64,000 nt of DNA from Phragmitibacter flavus (GTDB lineage Bacteria > Verrucomicrobiota > Verrucomicrobiia > Verrucomicrobiales > Verrucomicrobiaceae): NCBI RefSeq assembly GCF_005780165.1, contig NZ_VAUV01000020.1:22170-86169 (forward strand). The letters run 5' to 3'. Positions 23,665-29,419 of the stretch are shown here, in pieces (position 1 is the stretch's first letter; every line of letters begins with the position of its first letter). Under the pieces are notes generated by a model, which ran no database searches, was not told the DNA's origin, and saw only the letters and a list, made by a program, of their open reading frames with translations. The position numbers were made by a program, and so were the translations under genes.

Positions 23665-23946
23665 ATGAAAACGATCCTCGCCATTCTTTCCGCCACATTG
23701 GTTTTGGGTGCCTTCGCTTCACAAGCTGAAGCCGGTGATCATTATAGGAGATACAGCAAGTCCCGCTACTGTGAACCTGAGAGAAGGGTTTATGTGCGCG
23801 AATGCCCTCCTCCTCGTGTGGTCTATGTTCGTCCGCCCGTTTACGTGCATCGCCCCGTGTGTGCGCCGCGTCCGGTGTATGTGGAGCCCTGCCATCAACC
23901 ACGGCGTTATCATCGCTCGGGTTTCAGCATCACGTTCACTCGTTGA
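23665..23946 (+). CDS. Small secreted Arg/Tyr/Pro/Cys-rich protein
   Basis: 93 residues. A clean signal peptide (MKTILAILSATLVLGAFASQAEA) is followed by a mature part of short repeats with V-Y-V-R/P-P-P steps and several Cys (RVYVRE, RVVYVRPP, RPVYVEP). It resembles the many small Tyr/Arg/Pro-rich secreted proteins of Verrucomicrobia, which are of unknown function. A longer upstream frame exists, but the signal peptide fixes the start at 23665. Local base composition is more C-rich than its neighbours. Confidence 0.78.
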   Translation: MKTILAILSATLVLGAFASQAEAGDHYRRYSKSRYCEPERRVYVRECPPPRVVYVRPPVYVHRPVCAPRPVYVEPCHQPRRYHRSGFSITFTR

Positions 23947-24233
23947 ACGGGTGTCTTGGGGCTCTCACTGAGATCTCATCCCGCCTGGTAAATTTTTTGC
24001 CGGGTGGCTCTTGAAGATGAGGAGCAATGGAGCGGATTTTCCTGCTGTCGTCGCGGGAGAATCCGGTTTTTGTTGGCCTGCATGGCCGTTTGAAGAGAGG
24101 AGGTGGGGGCTCGGAATTTGGAGATGATGGTGATGGTGATGTTGAGGGTTGTCGTGAAGCCGGCGCAGACAGACGTGAGAGTCAATTTTTTGCTGGGCTG
24201 TTCAAGTCATTTGGCTAAGCTGGAGGGACAGCC

Positions 24234-25166
24234 ATGTCCTTTGAATTTTCCACCGTCCGCAGTGATGAACATCCAGCTATTGCCGCCTTGTTGCATGGCT
24301 CGTTGGTGCACTGGTATGAGTCAAAGTTGCGTCAGGGGTATCGATTTGGGGACAGCCCGGATCCGTTTTTGATTTTTCCACAGGTGTATGAAGCGCTGGA
24401 TCCGGGTGAAGCGATGGTTGCTCGTGAAAAGGAAGGCGGACAGATCCTCGGGGTATGTTTTGTGCATCGACGCGAAACGCATTTTGCGGTGGGGATCGTG
24501 GCGACTTTGCCTGATGCGGGGGCGCGAGGGGTGGCGCGGGCGATGATGCAGGAGGCCATCAAACGTGCGGAGGCAGAGGGTAAACCGGTGCGGCTGGTGT
24601 CGAGTTTGTTGAATCTGGATTCGTATTCGCTGTATACCAAAATGGGCTTTGTGCCGCGCACGATTTTTCAGGATCTGATGATGGCGGTGCCAGAGGGCGG
24701 CATGACGGTGCAAGCACCGCAGGGCGTGGATCGAGTTCGGGTGGCGCGTGCGGATGAGGCTTCGGCGCTTGCCGATTTTGAGGCGTCGTTGCAGGGAATC
24801 CGTCGTGAGAAAGACTACGCGTTTTTTTTGGAGGACCGTGTTGGACTTTGGAAGGTTTGGGTGAGTGAAGGTGGCGATGGGCGGATCAATGGAGTCTTGG
24901 TGGTCAGCCTTAATGCGGCAATGCCGATGCTCGGTCCCGGGGTTGCAGGTGATGAGGCGGCGGCATTGGCGATGATCTGGACGGCGCTGAATGAGTTGGG
25001 GGGAAAGAGTTATGTTTTGCTGGCTCCGGCTGCTGCTGCGGGGTTGGTGAGAACGCTTTATGGATGGGGTGCACGCAACATTGAATTGCATGTGGCTCAG
25101 GCCTATGGAGATACTCCTGAAGGAAGCGGGATCGTCTTTCCGACGTTTCTGCCTGAATCGGCTTAG
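24234..25166 (+). CDS. GNAT-family N-acetyltransferase (tandem domains)
   Basis: 310 residues. The first half carries a clear GNAT acetyl-CoA region: VGIVATLPDAGARGVARAM followed by the alpha4/beta7 signature NLDSYSLYTKMGF. The second half (about 165-300) appears to be another, degenerate GNAT-like domain, ending AAGLVRTLYGWGARNIELH. Two-domain GNAT proteins often have only one active domain. The acyl acceptor is unknown. The gene stands alone between ~290-base and ~150-base gaps. Confidence 0.82.
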   Translation: MSFEFSTVRSDEHPAIAALLHGSLVHWYESKLRQGYRFGDSPDPFLIFPQVYEALDPGEAMVAREKEGGQILGVCFVHRRETHFAVGIVATLPDAGARGVARAMMQEAIKRAEAEGKPVRLVSSLLNLDSYSLYTKMGFVPRTIFQDLMMAVPEGGMTVQAPQGVDRVRVARADEASALADFEASLQGIRREKDYAFFLEDRVGLWKVWVSEGGDGRINGVLVVSLNAAMPMLGPGVAGDEAAALAMIWTALNELGGKSYVLLAPAAAAGLVRTLYGWGARNIELHVAQAYGDTPEGSGIVFPTFLPESA

Positions 25167-25320
25167 TTGGGCGGTGAGCGAAGAGAAAAGATGAACGAAT
25201 CGTTCGGAAGTCTGGTGGAAATTGAGGGATTTGGCCTTCCCAATTCAATAAGTTACGATTCCGTCACATAAGGGCTCCGTGCTTGCCCGATGGTCAATCG
25301 CCCCGGAAGATCGCGGCCCA

Positions 25321-25872
25321 ATGTCCGAGCCCACTGTTTCTGATCCATCCGAATTCCCTCCTAATGCCAATCAAGATTCGATGACCGGGAACGCGATCTA
25401 TCTGCTGCGCACGGTTCATCAGCATCACGTGGCCCTCAGTGCGCTTGCCGATCAGAAGGCCAGCTTTCTTCTTGGTGGAACCATCGTGATCCTCGGTTTC
25501 GTCGCGACGGCGAATCAGCAAGCCTCCATCGGCCTGCCATTTCTTGTTTTGGCAGCGGGATCGGTTCTTGCATTGGTGTTCTGCTGTCTGACTTTGATCC
25601 CGCGGATCCGTTTTCATGACCCGAAACAACCCGGATTTAACCTGCTATTTTGCAGTCACTTCATCAACTTGAGCGAGGATGAGTTCATTCGCCGGATGAA
25701 GGCGACCATTGATCGCGACGCGTCAATTTCTGAAGCCTTGTCACGAGACATTTATCAGATGGGCGGCATCATTGTCCGTCGCAAATTGAAGACCCTGAGG
25801 TTTGCCTACGGGGCCTTTCTGGCAGGGATTATCGCCTGCGTCGTTGGCTGTGTGTTGCAGGCGATTTTTTGA
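25321..25872 (+). CDS. Pycsar-type transmembrane effector (PycTM/DUF5706-like), orphan
   Basis: 183 residues from ATG 25321. The N-terminal part carries LLRTVHQHHVALSALADQKA (28-47), matching from memory the LRT-x-H-x-LS-x-AD-x-KA signature of DUF5706/PycTM effectors. Three hydrophobic segments lie at about 47-63, 72-93 and 160-181, with a soluble stretch (FINLSEDEFIRRMKATI) between. In Pycsar defence, a phage-triggered cyclase makes cCMP or cUMP, which activates the effector to damage the membrane. No cyclase gene is next to this one. Its + strand is C-rich, unlike the surroundings, so it looks acquired. It ends 18 bases before a partial tRNA-Thr copy. Confidence 0.7.
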   Translation: MSEPTVSDPSEFPPNANQDSMTGNAIYLLRTVHQHHVALSALADQKASFLLGGTIVILGFVATANQQASIGLPFLVLAAGSVLALVFCCLTLIPRIRFHDPKQPGFNLLFCSHFINLSEDEFIRRMKATIDRDASISEALSRDIYQMGGIIVRRKLKTLRFAYGAFLAGIIACVVGCVLQAIF

Positions 25873-25890
25873 GAAGCGTTTTCCTGGCAG

Positions 25891-25932
25891 GAATGGAGCC
25901 GGTTGTCGGACTCGAATCGAGACCTGCTGATT
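25891..25932. other. Partial tRNA-Thr 3'-end copy (attachment-site remnant)
   Basis: About 42 bases repeat the 3' end of the intact tRNA-Thr gene at 29259-29334 plus a few flanking bases, with one substitution and one single-base gap. The match covers CCA, the acceptor 3' strand, the T arm, the variable loop and part of the anticodon stem, on the - strand. It is in the same orientation as the intact gene. A direct repeat of a tRNA 3' end on one side of foreign-looking genes, with the complete tRNA on the other, is the normal footprint of tRNA-targeting integration. Confidence 0.8.
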
Positions 25933-26504
25933 GAAAACCTCCCACCGAATCACACGGAAGCGCCGCCGCTTTTAAGGCGTCAACAGAAAGCACTCGCCGT
26001 GCAACAAGAGCGTTTGGCAGCAATGCCGACCACTGAGGAGGTTGCCGCCTTCCGTGCAAAGGTGGAAGCCTTGCTTGGCGGGTCGAAGGCATTCACCGCG
26101 CTTGCTGGCCAACGGATCAAGATCGGCGTGGAGATCGGTCGACAGGTCAATCAGTGGATGCCGCGCATTCCCTACGCCAAGCGGGGCGACTGGTTCGCCG
26201 AGAATCTGCCTAGCATCAATCGTTGCATCCACGGCTTCAACGCCTGGCTGCCAAAGTGGAGGGCGGAAATTTCGATTTAAGGCAGGCCAGCAACCTCCAT
26301 CAAGCGTTCATCCTATCTGGTGCATTGCCAGCGAACACGCAGCGCGGGAAGTCCATCCGTGACGCATGGATGCGCCCCGTCACATGGGCACGCCGGGTGA
26401 AGCTGAAGATCCTTCAAGAGAACATCGAAGCCTACACCCCCGCGCAGAAGGTGGAGTTAAAGGAGGCGGTGGGGCCGCTGGTGGAGTTGTATGGGCGGTT
26501 GTAG
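25933..26504 (+). pseudogene. Frameshifted phage/plasmid-type protein (DUF3102-like)
   Basis: One frame reads up to 26280 and contains GQRIKIGVEIGRQVNQWMP and RGDWFAENLPSINRC. A second frame takes over from about 26223 and contains NFDLRQASNLHQAFILSGALP. Together they follow the layout of DUF3102-like phage and plasmid proteins: a helical 'G..L...K..LPHG.W..WL..N' part followed by 'L.QA...AGILP'. The two pieces overlap at about 26223-26280, so a single-base indel has broken the gene. Its 5' end runs into the tRNA fragment, suggesting that the original start was lost on integration. Family assignment is tentative. Confidence 0.55.
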
Positions 26505-26544
26505 AGGGGTGATTACGAGAATCCGAGAGTGAGGATTGTTTCGA

Positions 26545-27147
26545 CTATGAGGAGCCGATTAATTTTTCTTTAATCAGACGTATCTCTATCACAGTTGTAG
26601 ACACCGCAAAGTGGCCCGCAAGGGCATCCACGGCCTCTACAAGGATGCCCTCCTCAATGGGTTTGGATGAGTCCACGTAAAGCGCCAATCGGGAACTCAA
26701 CTCATTGCGTGGGACCAACAATGCACCAGCAAATTCATTCGCATGATATTCCAGGAAACTATATTCTCGTTCCGGAATCTCGGAATAGAATTCCCTCAAC
26801 TTTTTCTCATCTTTCGGGAACTGTTCAGCCAACTCGCGATGTAATACATAGTGTCCGATTTCATGAGCCACACTGTATCGCATTCGCCCATGAAATCGAC
26901 CCTGCATATATTGATCCCGATCGACGGCAAGCGTGTTGAAATCTATCCCCAGTAAGGCATCAACTCCAAGGTCATTTAGGAGATTATCTACAACGCGCAT
27001 TTCCAAACCTAAACCAAACTCAGCTATGGCCAGGACGTCGATTGGGTAATCACCACTGGGCCAAAATTCTTCTCGGAATTCATCAGCGCGAGACCAGCAA
27101 ACTTTGGCAGGATAATAAGGGGCTCGAAAAAGTGGAGGATCAGGCAT
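26545..27147 (-). CDS. ImmA/IrrE-family metallopeptidase
   Basis: 200 residues with the zincin motif HEIGH (His95, Glu96, His99) and a downstream EYHANEFAGALLVPR (about 133-147), the typical third-ligand region of ImmA/IrrE peptidases. In mobile elements these proteases cut a paired XRE-type repressor to induce the element, as ImmA does with ImmR of ICEBs1. The paired XRE gene lies immediately upstream on the same strand (8 bases). Codon use is more AT-rich than in the surrounding genes. Confidence 0.9.
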   Translation of the reverse strand: MPDPPLFRAPYYPAKVCWSRADEFREEFWPSGDYPIDVLAIAEFGLGLEMRVVDNLLNDLGVDALLGIDFNTLAVDRDQYMQGRFHGRMRYSVAHEIGHYVLHRELAEQFPKDEKKLREFYSEIPEREYSFLEYHANEFAGALLVPRNELSSRLALYVDSSKPIEEGILVEAVDALAGHFAVSTTVIEIRLIKEKLIGSS

Positions 27148-27155
27148 ATAAACAA

Positions 27156-27536
27156 TTAGCTATTCTGAATTTTCTCAATGATGGCCTGCATCTCCTCATC
27201 TGTTGGCTTTTTACCCCTAAGAGTTCTGAAAAAAGCTGGTAAAAATTTCACAATGGAATCTTCATTCATAAGATCGCTAGGGATCTTTCCTCGATCCGCC
27301 GCCGCGTGATCAAAAAAACGAAGCCAAGCGTCATCGCCTTCAATTAAACCCAGAGCGGTCGCGTATCGCTCTAAAATCGCTCTATCGTGAGGAGGCGGCA
27401 AAAGGCCTCGCTCGATTCTACTAATATTTCCCGGGTCAGCTTGTGCGGCGATGCTGAAGCTACGCAGTGATATTTTCTTGAGCATCCTCAGAGATTTAAG
27501 GTAGCCCCCGAATGTAGTGATGGTCGTTTGATTCAT
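27156..27536 (-). CDS. XRE-family helix-turn-helix regulator
   Basis: 126 residues from ATG 27536, or 134 from a GTG at 27560. The N-terminal helix-turn-helix reads YLKSLRMLKKISLRSF then ADPGNISRIERGLLPPP, a standard XRE/Cro fold. The C-terminal helical part (LRGKKPTDEEMQAIIEKI) resembles regulators that are substrates of ImmA/IrrE peptidases. Together with the adjacent peptidase it forms a likely repressor-antirepressor switch or type II toxin-antitoxin-like unit. Confidence 0.88.
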   Translation of the reverse strand: MNQTTITTFGGYLKSLRMLKKISLRSFSIAAQADPGNISRIERGLLPPPHDRAILERYATALGLIEGDDAWLRFFDHAAADRGKIPSDLMNEDSIVKFLPAFFRTLRGKKPTDEEMQAIIEKIQNS

Positions 27537-27560
27537 TGGGAATAAGGGTATGGGGATCAC

Positions 27561-27618
27561 ATATTAACTACGAATGTTGTATAAAATCAACAACAAGATT
27601 CAATCATGCACCTAATAA
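27561..27618. promoter_or_regulatory. AT-rich divergent control region of the XRE gene
   Basis: A short AT-rich stretch upstream of the XRE gene holds an imperfect inverted repeat (GTTGT at 27576-27580, ACAAC at 27590-27594). On the - strand, TTGATT and TTAATA are spaced by 17 bases and could be -35/-10 elements. XRE repressors usually bind their own promoter, so an operator here is plausible. This is weak sequence evidence only. Confidence 0.3.
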
Positions 27619-27744
27619 ATGGTTCAAAAGAACACATTTATGGAAATATGTGAGGCTTTCGAGGCAGGCGATCAAGCCCTCCAGTATATCAAACTAGCTG
27701 CTGAAATGTGGAACGAGTGGAACCCCCTGAACGTCACTGGCTAA
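27619..27744 (+). CDS. Possible 41-residue small protein, divergent from XRE gene
   Basis: An ATG-to-TAA frame encodes 41 residues, beginning MVQKNTFMEICEAFEAGD and ending in MWNEWNPLNVTG. The composition looks coding (balanced, a Trp-rich amphipathic end), and the gene lies where divergent small genes such as excisionase- or Cro-like genes often sit relative to a repressor. I see no ribosome-binding site that decides the start, and no family is recognised. It may also be a gene fragment. Confidence 0.3.
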   Translation: MVQKNTFMEICEAFEAGDQALQYIKLAAEMWNEWNPLNVTG

Positions 27745-27809
27745 CCTCTCGCCACCTCACTAACACGGCGTTGGAAACCAGGAAGAGGGCGATGTGATCC
27801 GCACCCCTT

Positions 27810-28205
27810 TCAAAGTCGGGTGAGCTGAAGGAACTGGTTGGCCGTGTTGCACCGCCGCTCTGACGTTTCATCGTCGCTCCCAGCGTTCACGAACAGCCAC
27901 AAGCCACACTCATCGAACCACTGCACCGCCTCGGCGCAGTCGAGGGGCTGCCACTTTCCACCGATCCAAATCTGATAGTCCAGATCGATCTCGGCCTCGT
28001 CGACCACCACGCCGCGCCCTCGCTCGTCTTGAATGGCGAACCTACCAGAAGCGCACCCCAGCACGGTGACCGCCACCCCATCTTCCCAGGTTGCATCAAG
28101 CTCGCATTCATCCAATCGGTGGAACCTGCCAACCATTCCCGGCATCGGTCGCAGCTTATGCACGCCGGGAACTGAACTGAAATCAATCGCGTTCATATTG
28201 TTCAT
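27810..28205 (-). CDS. Hypothetical protein of the tRNA-Thr segment
   Basis: 131 residues, acidic, with no signal peptide or membrane segment. It has a short beta-rich pattern (VAVTVLGCASGRFAIQDERG, YQIWIGGKWQPL) and several Trp and Cys. I do not recognise a family. Two possible starts (ATG at 28205 and 28196) are three codons apart. It lies in the atypical segment next to the XRE/ImmA pair and could be cargo. Confidence 0.6.
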   Translation of the reverse strand: MNNMNAIDFSSVPGVHKLRPMPGMVGRFHRLDECELDATWEDGVAVTVLGCASGRFAIQDERGRGVVVDEAEIDLDYQIWIGGKWQPLDCAEAVQWFDECGLWLFVNAGSDDETSERRCNTANQFLQLTRL

Positions 28206-28287
28206 TAGAACACTTTATGAACAGCGGTTCAAGTTTTGGTTTCCGCTCGCGATTTTTTGGGGAGAGATGCAGCGCTGGGCAAGTCAG

Positions 28288-28983
28288 CTATGGGGTTCTG
28301 TTCTTTTTTTGGCCCTCGTAATTCAACACCTCGAAGCTTTTGACTGTGCTTTTTGACCCAAGAACGGTTGTGTAGGAGAAAGTTCCATCTGGTGTAGCCT
28401 GCACGCGGAACATTGCATCATCGAACAACCCTACTGGCAGATTGCCAAATAAATACATGGGTGGACCTGAGGGAGCCAAGCCGCCCGAACCGACGCCTCC
28501 TCCACCGCCTACTGCCGCCATGCTGCTGGCGACGGGACGACCCGGGCCCATTTGTTCTGCAATCACCCCCTTTTTATCGACCGAAATCACTCTCACGAGC
28601 ATCGTCACTGACTTAGCCAATTTTGCCTGATGGTCTTTGTTTGCCTGAATGCGGTCATTTTCCGCTTGCCTGATTCGCTTGACCTCCTCCTCCTCTTTCA
28701 TCGCAGCGGCCGCCATTTCTTTTCGATGTTTCGCCGCCGCTTCAGAATCAAACGCAAACCTCTGTTGAATTTCAGTCGGGAGTTTTTCGAACGGCACTTT
28801 CACAGTTCCGGAATCATGAACAAATCGAAGGCCGTCAGGATCAACTTTTGTGAGGGTTGCGTTCGTGTAGACGGTCTCTCCCCCGAAGTCTTTTTTGACG
28901 CGTAACTCGTCCAATTTCAATTCAGCGACTTGAGCAAATGCCGAAGTGGACAAAATGAAGACGAGAGAAAGAGCGACTTTCAT
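28288..28983 (-). CDS. Exported protein with SHD1/SH3-like N-terminal domain
   Basis: 231 residues from ATG 28983, fixed by a signal peptide (MKVALSLVFILSTSAFA). The mature N-terminus carries the pattern LTKVDPDGLRFVHDSGTVKVPFEKLP (short beta strands, then '..F..LP'), which recurs in many small exported proteins of Verrucomicrobia and Planctomycetes (SHD1-like). A charged helix follows (about 85-135), then a Gly-rich linker and a C-terminal strand-rich part. Function unknown. Because this family is native to the phylum, it may predate the island. Confidence 0.75.
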   Translation of the reverse strand: MKVALSLVFILSTSAFAQVAELKLDELRVKKDFGGETVYTNATLTKVDPDGLRFVHDSGTVKVPFEKLPTEIQQRFAFDSEAAAKHRKEMAAAAMKEEEEVKRIRQAENDRIQANKDHQAKLAKSVTMLVRVISVDKKGVIAEQMGPGRPVASSMAAVGGGGGVGSGGLAPSGPPMYLFGNLPVGLFDDAMFRVQATPDGTFSYTTVLGSKSTVKSFEVLNYEGQKKNRTP

Positions 28984-29258
28984 AAGGGCAAATATTAGAT
29001 TCTTTGAGGCAAAGCAGCAATTATTTTCAATCTTCAAGCCGTGCAAATTAAATGGAGGTGATGAGCCGATGGCTATGGCGACAGCATACCCTGATCGGGG
29101 AGAGGTGGTCACCGCTGGCGATGGCGGCAACTGACAACTGTTGTCTCGAATATGGCTGAGTCAGAAATGGGACAAGCCATCAAAAGGGAGAATTTCAAAA
29201 GTGTCCAAGTCTGATTTTTACATGAACACCGTGAACATCCATAATCGTTGATTCTGAA

Positions 29259-29334
29259 TGGAGCCGGTTGTCGGACTCGAACCGACGACCTGCTGATTAC
29301 AAATCAGCTGCTCTACCAACTGAGCTAAACCGGC
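29259..29334 (-). tRNA. trnT: tRNA-Thr (anticodon UGU)
   Basis: A full cloverleaf on the - strand: acceptor GCCGGTT/AACCGGC, D arm GCTCAGTTGGTAGAGC, anticodon stem GCTGA/TCAGC with loop TTTGTAA (anticodon TGT), variable loop, T arm GTCGG-TTCGAGT-CCGAC, discriminator T and encoded CCA. It is 76 bases including CCA. Its 3' half is repeated at 25891-25932, so it is the target of a past integration. Confidence 0.95.
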
Positions 29335-29419
29335 TTTGATTTTCAAAGTTCTGCCTTGCGGCGGGAGGGTTGGGAATATGGACGGAATCGCTGGATCGGC
29401 AAATGATTTTGACGGCAGG

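Larger units (their letters stand above)
25891..29334. mobile_element. tRNA-Thr-associated integrated segment (remnant island)
   Basis: Bounded by the partial tRNA copy (25891-25932) and the intact tRNA-Thr (29259-29334). It contains a frameshifted phage-like gene, an ImmA/IrrE peptidase with its XRE regulator, and genes of unknown function. No integrase or transposase gene is visible, so it is probably a decayed or mobilisable remnant. The usual + strand G excess is lost here. The orphan Pycsar-like gene lies just outside the left repeat but shares the atypical composition. The gene at 28288-28983 has native-looking family features and could have been there before. Confidence 0.65.

Noticed and set aside
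23976..24185. 69-codon - strand frame after the small secreted protein gene
   Set aside because: No motif, no signal and Ser/Thr-rich composition of chance.
24027..24218. Short + strand frame between the small secreted protein and the GNAT gene
   Set aside because: Composition is random-like and there is no recognisable start context; the 23947-24233 gap is left empty.
25321..25872. Complete Pycsar operon
   Set aside because: No nucleotide cyclase is encoded on either side; only the effector can be supported.
25933..29258. Integrase or recombinase in the tRNA-Thr segment
   Set aside because: I read both strands and found no tyrosine or serine recombinase motifs; the segment is called a remnant instead.
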